A stretch of 64,000 nucleotides of DNA from Rossellomorea marisflavi (GTDB lineage Bacteria > Bacillota > Bacilli > Bacillales > Bacillaceae_B), in contig CP033051.1 in the NCBI GenBank assembly GCA_003667865.1, positions 631,501-695,500 of the forward strand, in the 5' to 3' direction. The notes beneath the pieces are model-generated. The model worked only from the letters and a program-made list of their open reading frames with translations, was not told the DNA's origin and made no database searches. Shown one piece after another: positions 15,766 to 24,892 of the stretch. Numbering within the stretch: position 1 is the first letter of the stretch; every line of letters starts with the position of its first letter. The translations under genes and the position numbers were made by a program.

Positions 15766-16966
15766 ATGGTGTTAGAAAGCGAATTGAAAAATCGATTGGT
15801 TCATCGTAAAGAAACACTTTATTTTGTTTTAACATTACTAGTTAGTATTTTTACTTATCTGATTCTAGTCATTTCCGTTGTTGGAATCATGATTATTCTA
15901 GGTCTTATCCTTGTATCATACTTTTTCCACGCTTTATCTGGTCCCTGCCATATATATTATTGAATCAACAGGAATTCTTAATGCATTTGCTACACGATTC
16001 TTTGGTAAAAACATGGTTGTACTATATTCAGAGATTTTTGATCTATTAGAAGAAGAACGCGAGGACGAGTTACTGTTTGTTCTTGCTCATGAGTTTGCTC
16101 ATCTAAAGCGTCGTCATGTTTTGGTCCATTTGTTACTTCTTCCAGCAATGTTTATTCCTTTTCTTGGTGAAGCTTATTTAAGGGCTTGTGAATATACATG
16201 CGATCGCTATGCAGCTTTTTATGTCGGAAGTTTGGATACAGCGAAAGAGGCACTGTCCATACTAGCTATTGGTAAGAAGCTTTCTAGTAAAATGAATAAA
16301 GAAGCGTACGTTCAACAAATAAGTGAGGAATCTGGTTTTTTTGCGTGGTTGAGTGAAAAGCTTTCTAGTCATCCAGATTTGCCAAAAAGAATCAATAGTT
16401 TGGACAACTGGGCAAATCCTACTCAATATTCTCTTATACGGGAAAAGAAAACCCGGATCATTCTTGGCGTGAGTGCTTCCTTAGTAATTCTATCCATTTT
16501 AGGAACTCTTCTAGTTAAAGGGATTCCTACTATCATTACCTTCTTTGAAGACCCTTATTTGTATGATGATAGCGAATACTATTATGAAGAGGATGTACTT
16601 GAATATCCACCTATTATTCAAGCCTATATGGATGATGACATGGTACTTTTTCAGCAATTAGTTGAGGAAGGAACAGCGATTGATGAGAAAGATATGGATG
16701 GTTATACGGCTCTTCACTATGCTGTTACATGGGAGGACTTAGAAACTGCCGAGTACCTCATTCAAAGTGGGGCTGATGTGAATACTCTGGACAATTGGGG
16801 TTCGACTCCACTAATGAATGCTGTTTATAATCAGGCTAGTGTTGAAATGGTAACGTTGCTATTGGAGTACGGAGCTGATAAAACGATTATGGACTCAGAA
16901 GGAAAAACAGCTTATGACTATGCGGTAGATAATAGAGATGCTGAGCTTAGAAATATACTAAAATAA
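15766..16966 (+). pseudogene. M48 family metallopeptidase with ankyrin repeats, broken by a frameshifting deletion
   Basis: The first frame (from 15766, or GTG 15769) encodes two membrane helices and stops at 15963. A second frame, overlapping it from 15911, continues the same protein: VPAIYIIESTGILNAF, the zinc motif LAHEFAHLKRRH, CEYTCDRYA, a third helix, and two to three ankyrin repeats (GYTALHYAV, GSTPLMNAV). Intact family members have about 35-40 residues between the second helix and VPAIYI. Here FFHAL runs directly into LVPAIYI in another frame, so an internal deletion removed that piece and shifted frame. The second part has only a TTG with no Shine-Dalgarno. I call it inactivated, although a truncated product with the catalytic motif cannot be excluded. 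Confidence 0.8.
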
Positions 16967-16988
16967 TATCAGGTCGTTTTAATCACAT

Positions 16989-17029
16989 AAAAAAGCGAGC
17001 AGGAATCAATGCCTGCTCGCTTTTTTTTG
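16989..17029. terminator. Bidirectional terminator
   Basis: AGCGAGCAGG and CCTGCTCGCT flank an eight-base loop, with A-run on the left and eight T on the right. It separates the convergent M48 remnant and the second anti-sigma candidate gene. Confidence 0.92.
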
Positions 17030-17037
17030 CATCTATG

Positions 17038-17916
17038 TTACTCAGCGTTAGTTTTTTTCCAAAGGGTTAGACGAGTAATCGTAGCTTGATGGTCAAGTAC
17101 CTCTACTAGAGTATCCTTGTTTGGTTCTGAAGATAACTGATGATCTCCTTTTGATACATCAAAAATCACATAATATTCATCTACTTTATAAGATATTTGG
17201 ACAATAGCAAAGATTTCATTAAACCCTACGTTTCCTTCACCAAATGTACGAAACAGTTTATTGACACTGACTCCAGATAACTTAGGTGAGAAGATTTCTT
17301 TAACCGTTCCACCATCTTCAATTCCTGTGTTCAGAAAGTAGTCTCCATATTCATAGTTATAACTCATCTCCGCCCCACGACCTTTATAGCTTGGTTGACC
17401 GAACTGCTGAATCATATCCTCATAGCTCATACCAATATAAAAATCTGTACCGTACATATGTCCCTCGCTTGCATCCTTCATAAATGCATCTGGATTTGCT
17501 AATATGGCTTCCAAATCTATCGTATCGGAATGTGTGATCTCTACTGATTTGGGAACCTCTTCCTCGATAGCAGGTTCCGGATTTGGTTGTTCTTCTATAG
17601 GAGGGACTGTTACCACTCTATCACCCACACCTTCTGGTTCTTTCTCCACCACTTTAGGTTCAGGAGCATTTTTTTCTGCTGCTGATGGTAGAGAGTTTGG
17701 ATCTGAGGACATTTCACTTAACACATAAGGTGATCCTAATATTCCAATAAGGATTAGTGCCGCAAATGTTAAGCCCCAATGAAGCATTTGTTTCGTATGT
17801 CTCTTTTTATTTTCACGATGAATACGTTGCATAATTTCTTCTTTTTGTGAAGGAATAGAAGATTTAGACATTTGTTCATCAATTTCTCTTTTTAAGTTTT
17901 GTAATGGATCCCTCAT
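17038..17916 (-). CDS. Membrane-anchored anti-sigma factor candidate (second pair)
   Basis: 292 residues: cytoplasmic N-terminus with EEIMQRI (26-32), one membrane segment (about 47-66), an acidic Pro-rich linker with DRVVTVPPIEEQ, and an external domain of about 170 residues. That domain has two similar halves, each led by a G-QPSYKGRG- or GEGNVGF-type turn. It recalls DUF4309/YjgB-type domains, but the match is tentative. The ATG at 17916 has GGAGGAG eight bases upstream and follows the sigma stop closely; a GTG at 17925 overlapping that stop is the alternative. Position and topology suggest it holds the upstream ECF factor at the membrane. Confidence 0.7.
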   Translation of the reverse strand: MRDPLQNLKREIDEQMSKSSIPSQKEEIMQRIHRENKKRHTKQMLHWGLTFAALILIGILGSPYVLSEMSSDPNSLPSAAEKNAPEPKVVEKEPEGVGDRVVTVPPIEEQPNPEPAIEEEVPKSVEITHSDTIDLEAILANPDAFMKDASEGHMYGTDFYIGMSYEDMIQQFGQPSYKGRGAEMSYNYEYGDYFLNTGIEDGGTVKEIFSPKLSGVSVNKLFRTFGEGNVGFNEIFAIVQISYKVDEYYVIFDVSKGDHQLSSEPNKDTLVEVLDHQATITRLTLWKKTNAE

Positions 17917-17921
17917 TCTAC

Positions 17922-18479
17922 TCACTCCTCCTCCAACACTTGTTGTAATTTTCTTCTGCCTCTTTCTAGACGTGTCCTTACCGTTGAAGAGGAAATTCCT
18001 AAAAGTTCGGCAATTTCTTCTGAGCTTAGTTCTTCATAGTAATATAGAATGATAACCTCACGATACTTCACTGATAAAGTAAGTACTGCGTTGTACAGCT
18101 GGGAGTCATTTTCTTTTTCGACAACGATACTCTCTGTTGAGTATTCAGTGGATTGTGTTTTTGAAGTTTCCTGCTTAATCCCAAAGACTGTTCGTTTGAA
18201 ATAAGATGTTCGGAGATAGTCTTTACACTTATTTGCTGTTATTTTATATATCCATGTTTTATAAGAAGAAGCCCCTTCAAATGTATCTATAGAGTGATAA
18301 ACTGCTATAAAAACTTCCTGCGAGATATCCTGTGCAGTATTCCATTCTTTCACATAGAAGAATGCTAATTTCACTACATCTTTTTCATAAGTATCAATCA
18401 AGTCCTCTAAGAGAGCATCTTTTGATGTATGAATGTCTAGTTGTTTGTCTATTCGATTTAGTAATGGGTACATCCCCAT
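17922..18479 (-). CDS. ECF-type sigma-70 family sigma factor (second pair)
   Basis: 185 residues. Region 2 shows AQDISQEVFIAVYHSI and TWIYKITANKCKDYLRT. Region 4 shows LSVKYREVIILYYYEEL and SSSTVRTRLERGR. The start at 18479 (MGMYPLLNR) has GGGGAG six bases upstream; the longer reading from 18638 would run through the promoter and has no ribosome site. It is cotranscribed with the membrane protein at 17038. It is paralogous to the sigma factor at 5556, and both have the same promoter-type element upstream. Confidence 0.9.
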   Translation of the reverse strand: MGMYPLLNRIDKQLDIHTSKDALLEDLIDTYEKDVVKLAFFYVKEWNTAQDISQEVFIAVYHSIDTFEGASSYKTWIYKITANKCKDYLRTSYFKRTVFGIKQETSKTQSTEYSTESIVVEKENDSQLYNAVLTLSVKYREVIILYYYEELSSEEIAELLGISSSTVRTRLERGRRKLQQVLEEE

Positions 18480-18511
18480 TAAACTCTCCCCTTTCATGTT
18501 TCTATATAATA

Positions 18512-18538
18512 GACGGATTAGCACCTGAATACGTCTCA
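18512..18538 (-). promoter_or_regulatory. ECF-type promoter, candidate autoregulatory (second pair)
   Basis: Minus strand: TGAGAC (18538-18533), 17 bases, CGTC (18515-18512), 33 bases before the sigma start. Both boxes and the spacing are identical to the element at 6157-6183, while the spacer differs. Confidence 0.62.
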
Positions 18539-18857
18539 TTTTGTTATAAGATTTTTTGTGCAGTTTTATTTGTGTTATTTCCTTTGTGACTATACCATAG
18601 ATAGCTCCACCTAGATATTCCAAATATTGTATCCACAAGTTGGTTAGAAGTATGTTTAATCATGTTTCATCTATTTGTATTTTTTTACCACGAAACAAAA
18701 ATAGAGATTGTATCGACTACTATATTGAGGAGTGAAAAAAAAAGAAGGAAACAGTAATCATATTGATCTGTTTGTTTTTAGTAAGCAGTTTGTAATTACC
18801 TTTGCATTATTGTTATTCTTCTAAGAAACAATATTACTTATAAGGAGTAGTGAACAA

Positions 18858-19193
18858 ATGAAGAATTATACACGTTTCTTTTTTATTCTTTTTATAGCTT
18901 TTACACTGTTAATAGGGTGTCATAACGGGAAGAATGACCCTAGTATACTAGCTGAGGATGAGAATGCTGAGTTTAACGGTCTTATAAAGCATGGAAGAGT
19001 TAAAGGGTCAGAAAATGGAGATATCCCCATAACAACCATTCAAATCATACAAGATGGAGAAAAAGTTGATATTGATGTCCCAACTGAACTTCTAGATGAC
19101 ATTGAAGGGCTAAACAAAGGGGATCACGTTGTCGTTACTTACTTTGGTTATGATTCTGACTACACTCTAGAAAACATACAAAAAGCAGAATAA
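18858..19193 (+). CDS. Small lipoprotein of unknown function
   Basis: 111 residues with a lipoprotein signal: basic MKNYTR, a hydrophobic run, and lipobox LLIGC with C21 as the lipidated residue. The mature part is acidic with a beta-rich core (TTIQIIQDGEKVDIDVP) and ends GDHVVVTYFGYDSDY, perhaps a small OB- or SH3-like fold. I do not recognise the family. It is a single gene with AAGGAG nine bases before the ATG, next to the ECF pair but on the other strand. Confidence 0.7.
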   Translation: MKNYTRFFFILFIAFTLLIGCHNGKNDPSILAEDENAEFNGLIKHGRVKGSENGDIPITTIQIIQDGEKVDIDVPTELLDDIEGLNKGDHVVVTYFGYDSDYTLENIQKAE

Positions 19194-19360
19194 GTAAGTC
19201 TTGAATTTGCCGTATAATTCCGTTTAATTAGCTACACAACATGGAATTTCTTACATTTAATTTCCCCAACACCCAAACAAATCACCATCCTTTTCGTTTC
19301 TTGCTCGAGCATTGGATGAGAGCTTTAGGCTGAAGTAAAGGCTTAGATTTTTTAGTGAAT

Positions 19361-19398
19361 CTCTCTATCTAACAGTCTATAGTAGATAGGGGGTTTTT
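19361..19398 (+). terminator. Possible terminator in the 19194-19520 gap
   Basis: CTATCTA and TAGATAG flank an 11-base loop, followed by GGGGGTTTTT. It lies 170 bases past the lipoprotein stop. I see nothing else in the gap apart from the likely promoter of the next gene. Confidence 0.45.
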
Positions 19399-19520
19399 AA
19401 TAATAGACGTTGAAACATTGAATTGATTAACTTGGTTTACATAAGAAAAGTGGCAACGAGTATCTTACTCCTATGACGAAGGCATTATATATTCGACTAA
19501 TAAAGTAAGGAGGGATGAAT

Positions 19521-20357
19521 TTGAAAAGGACCATAATATTGACTCTGAGTATAAGCCTGATAGTGGGGGTTAGTTCAAGTCAAGCTAAGAAATCATATTC
19601 TACTAAATCCAATTATTCACTAATTGAAGATATAAGAATCAACACTTCACCCCAACAGATAAAAGAGATAGATAATGAAAAAATACAGAATGCCATTTTA
19701 TATGATAGTAAATCTTATCTAGATTTATTGGATTCAACCTTTTGTGAGGATGCAATTTGTAGTGAATATGATATATAGGGGCATCACGTCTATCAAGCTG
19801 GCGAACAAATTGAGATTGAAAATAATAGATTACCTCGAGACGGTCGATACGATGTGAGATTCACAAAATTCAACAGCAAAAATAGCACGTTTCAAACACT
19901 TTTCCAAAAAACAATAAACCGAAATGACTCAAATCTAATAATTGATATTCCAGAAGAAGAAAACGTTACATACTACCTAGAACAAATCGCATTCAATTCT
20001 TATAATGAAGTGTTAAAGAAAGAGATACATCTAGTGTTTGTTCCATACAATGAATTAAATGCAAGAATTCAAATAGACAAAGCAATCTATTCTTCAGAGG
20101 ATACTATACTAGTAACATTAGAAAACATAGGAATAAATAACATAAATACTGGCATTGAATTCGAAAAGTGGAATGGTAACAAATGGAATAAATTCAACGA
20201 TAAACAAATGATTCCAGCTATAATGGGTCCTATAATTAAAACCGGAGAATCATTTATTGAAGAGATTGTACTTAATGAATTTGATAAAGGCTTATATCGC
20301 GTAGTGATGAGATGGTCAAGTGACCAAGAAATTGCTGTGGCTTTTAGAGTGGAATAA
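19521..20357 (+). pseudogene. Secreted Ig-like domain protein interrupted by an in-frame amber codon
   Basis: One reading frame runs from the TTG at 19521 (GGAGGG six bases upstream) to 20357, broken only by TAG at 19776-19778. Before it are a signal peptide (ILTLSISLIVGVSSSQA) and about 60 residues ending CEDAICSEYDI. After it the same frame continues GHHVYQAGEQIEIENNRL and finishes with an Ig-like fold: KAIYSSEDTILVTLENIG, then WNGNKWNKF, then GLYRVVMRW. This resembles the Big_7-type Ig domain of Bacillus surface proteins. No frameshift is present, so a point nonsense mutation or read-through is the simplest reading. Unbroken length would be about 278 residues. Confidence 0.8.
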
Positions 20358-20363
20358 TTTTTA

Positions 20364-20402
20364 TTAAGAGAGCTGACTTTGGTTTAAAAGTCAGCTCTTA
20401 GA
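20364..20402. terminator. Hairpin between convergent genes
   Basis: AAGAGAGCTGACTTT pairs with AAAGTCAGCTCTT across a short loop. T-tracts are weak on both sides, so its strength as a terminator is uncertain. Confidence 0.5.
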
Positions 20403-20440
20403 GGTATCAAGTTTCAACGTTTTTTATTTTTAGTTCCACA

Positions 20441-20896
20441 TTATTGATCTATTTTCTTCTTCAGCACTGCTTCTTCTTTATTGATTCTATTTTTAATTTT
20501 TAAAAGACTCTCTTCTAACTCTTCCATATTTATCATGTCTTTTTCACCTATACTCTTACTGTTCAATAGTGCTAAATAGGTATGTTTAATTCCATCAATG
20601 TCTTTTAAATTTTGTGATTCCTTTAGTCCTAGACTAACAGATTGGATATAATACTGGGTAAATGAATGGCTAATATATTTCTTACTAACTTCCACAGCGT
20701 CCTCTGAAGTATTAGCATCCAAGAATGACCGTACAATATTGTTTGTATACTCTACTTGTTCGTAAAGGCTGTTAACACTTAGTCTTTCAGCTGTTTTTAT
20801 TTTATACAGTTTACTATCTCTTTTTTCTATCATATAAACACCAAAGATAGCTAAAAATACTATAATGACCCCAAAAAACCATAAACTTTTTCTCAT
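20441..20896 (-). CDS. Membrane-anchored helical protein of unknown function
   Basis: 151 residues with one N-terminal membrane segment (about 5-22, FFGVIIVFLAIFGVYMI) followed by a mainly helical, charged external or cytoplasmic domain. The end is a predicted coiled coil (LEESLLKIKNRINKEEAVLKKK). No motif or family is recognised. It is a single gene between hairpins, convergent with the amber-interrupted gene and upstream of the carboxypeptidase on the same strand but with more than 200 bases between. Confidence 0.65.
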   Translation of the reverse strand: MRKSLWFFGVIIVFLAIFGVYMIEKRDSKLYKIKTAERLSVNSLYEQVEYTNNIVRSFLDANTSEDAVEVSKKYISHSFTQYYIQSVSLGLKESQNLKDIDGIKHTYLALLNSKSIGEKDMINMEELEESLLKIKNRINKEEAVLKKKIDQ

Positions 20897-21118
20897 TTCG
20901 TCATCTCCAAAGATGTATATTCTACTACTAATGTCAATGGTAGCACAGTCTACTAAGTTTCTTTATGCCAATTTAAGGTATGTGCTTATTAGTCTGTTTC
21001 GGTGAATTTGGTTAATTACTTTTACTCTTAATTACATTTTTAAACTACATACCTCAGTTAAAAATATATAAATAGGATGCTAAATTTCAGCATCCTACCG
21101 ATTTAATGTTTCTATTTA

Positions 21119-22873
21119 TCATTTTATAAATTGATCAAAAAACTCTGGATGACTCGTTTCAATCCTCTTAAATAAAACAGCTGCTTCTGCTCTTGTTGTT
21201 AGATCAAGTGTTCCAAAGTTACCATCAGAACGGCCATTAAAGATCTTTAAATCCTTTAATAATTGAATATGTTGACTTGACCATTGACCTAGCTCGACAT
21301 CTCCAAATGGTTGAGCAGTCACTTCTGGTAAAGGCTGTTTCGTTAAACGTGCTAATACCACCGCCATTTGTTCCCTAGATATTTCATCATCAGGACCAAA
21401 ATGGCCATTTCCATATCCACCAAATAATTCATGTTTTACTGCTGTTTCAATATAAGGATATGCCCAATGATCCCCAGACACATCTGGAAACGTTGGTTCT
21501 GCTGGTCTTTCTAGTGGAATACCGATGATACGGACTAAAATAACAGCCATTTGATCTCTTGTTAAATTACCCGTCGGATTAAAGGTTTCCTTTGAAGTCC
21601 CTAACATCCACTTATTTTCGTTAACAAAGTCAATTTCTGCTTTCGCCCAGTGATTTTTTTCGACATCAGTAAAGGATCGCTCTGGGAAGTGTTCTAGCTT
21701 GTCTGGCAGGAGCACCCACTTGTTACCTAGTGAGGTTTTTACCTGATACCAGTTTTGAAACTTCTTCAAAGCTTGCACGTTAGCACGCTTGAATTTCGTA
21801 GATTCCTTGCTTCCAAACGATAGGGAACTATAAATATTGTTCGTTTCGTTAATCATTACCGTTTCATTAAAATCTACAGCATTCTTCTTCTGGAGGTCAT
21901 AGCCACTATCGACAGCCCATAACCCAACATCATAATTACGCTTCCAAATCTCAGGGAAGACAGAAAGCGGAACATTCGTATTCCCGACACTGTAGCTTAA
22001 TTCTGGTGTAAAGGCAGGCTTATCAAACTCTTGAATAAACCAATCTGTATATCCTTTTCCACTAGGGTTTGGTTCAGGTTTAACAAGTCTATAGCCTGTT
22101 TTTGATCCTAATTCCTTTGCAAGTGCATAATCTCGTTGATAGTGCTTATTATGAAAATACCAATATAAGATTCTTCCAGAAGTATGATAGGAAACGGCAA
22201 TCTCTGGTTTGATTTTATATGTAAAATCACGTATCGCAATGGATTCCTCTGCTTGAAAAGGCTTAGCCCCTTTATAATTCCACCAATATGGACGATGAAC
22301 ATCCGTTGGCGAGTACCAATTGGCCGGGTATTGTCGATTTAAATCAATCCCCCTCGCATTTGCCTTCCATCTTTTAAAATTGGTACTATTTGCGTTCATA
22401 TAGACAAGCCCCGTGTGATACTTTTTCGGGAAGGCGCTGAGGCCTTTTTGCTGAAGGGTAACACCATCTGGATTTAACATTGGTACAAACCAAATGGACG
22501 TTTCATTTAACAAATCTCTTGTACTATAGATTCCTAGTGTTGAATTTTCCGAATAAGACTCCAAATAGCGCTCCATCATCCTCATATTTAAAGTAGATGA
22601 GATCCATTCCCTCGCATGATGACTTCCATTAATAAAGGCAACAGAATCCCCTTTACCAATCTTAATGGCCCATATGTCTCTTCCAAAAAATGTTTTTCCA
22701 ATAGAATGGTAGGAAACGAGTTCTGGGTATTTTTGTTGAAGCTGTTTAATATCCTCTGTCAGCATTTCATATGTGTACGTCTTTGTTGTATCAACGATTG
22801 ATGCTGCATTAGAAGGTTGATAAGATGATAGAAACAATAAGAGTGATAGACAAATGATGAGTATTTTCTTCAT
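21119..22873 (-). CDS. M14 zinc carboxypeptidase with C-terminal SLH domains
   Basis: 584 residues with a signal peptide (cleavage near SSYQPSNAA). The M14 catalytic domain spans about 30-330. Zinc ligands are H86 and E89 in HHAREW and the His of SYHTSG. The substrate-binding motif is LNRQYPANW and the catalytic Glu is in TPELSY. Three SLH domains follow (from about 400), with FTDVEKNHWAKAEI, FPDVSGDHWAYPYI and ITRDQ/SREQ/TRAEA motifs. The M14 relatives in Bacillus are gamma-D-glutamyl-meso-diaminopimelate peptidases or broad carboxypeptidases, so this is probably a wall-bound peptidase. All catalytic motifs look intact. No operon partner is visible. Confidence 0.88.
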   Translation of the reverse strand: MKKILIICLSLLLFLSSYQPSNAASIVDTTKTYTYEMLTEDIKQLQQKYPELVSYHSIGKTFFGRDIWAIKIGKGDSVAFINGSHHAREWISSTLNMRMMERYLESYSENSTLGIYSTRDLLNETSIWFVPMLNPDGVTLQQKGLSAFPKKYHTGLVYMNANSTNFKRWKANARGIDLNRQYPANWYSPTDVHRPYWWNYKGAKPFQAEESIAIRDFTYKIKPEIAVSYHTSGRILYWYFHNKHYQRDYALAKELGSKTGYRLVKPEPNPSGKGYTDWFIQEFDKPAFTPELSYSVGNTNVPLSVFPEIWKRNYDVGLWAVDSGYDLQKKNAVDFNETVMINETNNIYSSLSFGSKESTKFKRANVQALKKFQNWYQVKTSLGNKWVLLPDKLEHFPERSFTDVEKNHWAKAEIDFVNENKWMLGTSKETFNPTGNLTRDQMAVILVRIIGIPLERPAEPTFPDVSGDHWAYPYIETAVKHELFGGYGNGHFGPDDEISREQMAVVLARLTKQPLPEVTAQPFGDVELGQWSSQHIQLLKDLKIFNGRSDGNFGTLDLTTRAEAAVLFKRIETSHPEFFDQFIK

Positions 22874-23059
22874 ACTTCCTCCTTGAAAATATTATTCTAC
22901 TAACATATTGTAACACAGCAGGAGGGACGTAATTCCTTAATCAAGAGGCCTTTTATGTCTTCTTTAAATATGTGAAACATTTAGAAAACAGTATATATTT
23001 GAAATCTATTTTTTGTTAAAATTTAGGTAGTGAAAAATAGAATGAGAGGAACAAAATGA

Positions 23060-23719
23060 ATGGCGACTCCTGCACAGAAACATTTTCGCAATGAAATGCG
23101 TGAGTTACAAAAAGAAGGTGTTGAGTGGTACGACAAAAAGTACCATTATCCAAAACGAGGAAATAAGAAGAAATGGTCATGGGGACTGGTGGTATTTATT
23201 CTATTTGCGCTATTTGCCAGTGGGATTCCAATGAAGCTGTACCATGATTTGACTGTCTCACATGATCAAAGAATTAGGGCCTATGTTCAAGAACGGGAAC
23301 AATACTTTAGTGCTAGTGACCAAAGCTTTAAACAAGTAATGAATGATATCAATCAACTACAAAATGAATCGTCCCAATCGCTCCTTCCAAGTATTAAAGA
23401 AACCAAAACCACTATAGAGCTTCATTATGAAAAAGTAAAAAAAATGAAACCGCCTAAACACTTTAAAGATTTTCATAAAGAAACGATCCAACACTATGTC
23501 ATGAAACTTGCAGCCATAGACTACATTATGGACGGTGCTTTAGAGAACAGACTGGAGCCTACTTTACTTGATACCTATATCAATGAAATGAACATAAAAC
23601 TAAGTGCCCTACAACCTAAACTAATTGAAGCACTTCAAAAATCTGACCTACGCTACCAGATTGAACCTGACGGAACCATCACCTACTGGGTGAAACAGCA
23701 TCAATACCAGAGCTTTTAA
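23060..23719 (+). CDS. Single-pass membrane protein of unknown function
   Basis: 219 residues: a basic cytoplasmic N-terminus (KKYHYPKRGNKKKWSWG), one membrane segment (about 44-62) and a helical extracytoplasmic domain with coiled-coil character. The C-terminus is a short beta-type end (IEPDGTITYWVKQHQYQSF). AGAGGA precedes the ATG by nine bases; an overlapping ATG four bases earlier opens only a 12-codon frame. No family is recognised. It is followed two bases later by a 17-bp perfect palindrome. Confidence 0.7.
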   Translation: MATPAQKHFRNEMRELQKEGVEWYDKKYHYPKRGNKKKWSWGLVVFILFALFASGIPMKLYHDLTVSHDQRIRAYVQEREQYFSASDQSFKQVMNDINQLQNESSQSLLPSIKETKTTIELHYEKVKKMKPPKHFKDFHKETIQHYVMKLAAIDYIMDGALENRLEPTLLDTYINEMNIKLSALQPKLIEALQKSDLRYQIEPDGTITYWVKQHQYQSF

Positions 23720-23720
23720 T

Positions 23721-23757
23721 AGGGACGGACCTTGCTTTGTAAGCAAGGTCCGTCCCT
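23721..23757. repeat. GGGACGGACC palindrome, copy 3
   Basis: A perfect 17-bp inverted repeat, AGGGACGGACCTTGCTT / AAGCAAGGTCCGTCCCT, with a three-base loop. It occupies almost the whole space between two convergent genes, two bases from one stop and six from the other. It probably terminates one or both. Confidence 0.92.
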
Positions 23758-23763
23758 ATTAGT

Positions 23764-24630
23764 TTATACGCTTCTTAAAAAGCTCCCAATCACACGAACG
23801 TACTCCTCATACTCTTCCACATAAGGCATATGTGCACTATTCTCAAAGACATGAAACTTTGAACCTGGGGTTAGAGAGCTAAAATGCTCTGTAGACTTCG
23901 GTGTGGCTTCATCATAGCGCCCACATGCATACAACGTTGGCACCTTAATGTTCTTTAACTGGCTTGTACAATCAAAGCTTTTTAAATTCCCTGTTACGTG
24001 AAACTCAGATGGTCCCCACATAATATTGTACACTGTAGGATTTCGGTATTCTCTTCCCTTCTTCAGATGCTCTGGATATTCATCCGGTCTGTAGAGGAAA
24101 TGCTTGTTAAAGACAGCTGTTGCTTCCTTGTATTCCTCAGAGTCTGTTGTTCCATTCTCCTCACATCTTTTTAATGTTTCTTGTACATCTTGCGGAAGGA
24201 GTCTTCGGTTTTCATCTTGATCTGCAGCCCATAATGGAGCACTTAAGCATGGACTTGAAAAAATAATACTCTTTACACCTTCAGGCTTTGCCAGGTAGTA
24301 GGCTGCTGCTAATGTCGTCCCCCAGGAATGACCTAGTATGTGGAACTCTTCAAGGTTAAGAGCATCCTTTATTTGACCCAGTTCTTCAACAAATCGATCA
24401 ATATTCCATAGTCTTTCATCTGTTGGCCAATCAGACTGACCACATCCTAATTGGTCGTAAAATATGACAGGTCTTTCTTCTGCTAAAACTTTCAAATCCT
24501 GCATAGAAAAGTGTGATGATCCTGGTCCTCCATGAAGTACGATAACCGGTGTGTTTTCACTCTCTTTATTGTGGAGTTGATACCATACCTTTCCTCCTGT
24601 TACTTCTATGAATCCTTCTGTAATTGTCAT
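23764..24630 (-). CDS. Proline iminopeptidase-family alpha/beta hydrolase
   Basis: 288 residues. The oxyanion motif HGGPG (33-37), YDQLGCGQSD (58-67) and nucleophile elbow GHSWG with S102 are those of S33 prolyl aminopeptidases. The triad Asp is likely in CGRYDEATP and the His in NSAHMPYVE near the C-terminus. A cap domain lies between about 130 and 215. No signal peptide is present, so it acts in the cytoplasm, releasing N-terminal proline or a related amide or ester. It is a single gene convergent with the upstream membrane protein. Relatives include amidases and lactonases, so the substrate is uncertain. Confidence 0.85.
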   Translation of the reverse strand: MTITEGFIEVTGGKVWYQLHNKESENTPVIVLHGGPGSSHFSMQDLKVLAEERPVIFYDQLGCGQSDWPTDERLWNIDRFVEELGQIKDALNLEEFHILGHSWGTTLAAAYYLAKPEGVKSIIFSSPCLSAPLWAADQDENRRLLPQDVQETLKRCEENGTTDSEEYKEATAVFNKHFLYRPDEYPEHLKKGREYRNPTVYNIMWGPSEFHVTGNLKSFDCTSQLKNIKVPTLYACGRYDEATPKSTEHFSSLTPGSKFHVFENSAHMPYVEEYEEYVRVIGSFLRSV

Positions 24631-24892
24631 ATTTACTCCTCCATACTATGCGTTTTATTCGATTTTTTGTCCCAATTACATAAGTAATTCGACTATTGCT
24701 CTTTTTGTTCCTGCTGTAAGTTATTGACCGCTATACATCTTTTTACGTGCTCTAATAATAATAAATAGAATTTTACCTTTTCTAGCCGCATTACATAAAT
24801 TTAATCATATAACAATAGACCTATCTCTCATTCGACAAAATCTAGTATAATATACACAAATTAGCATTTTTATATATAAAGGGGTACAAAAT

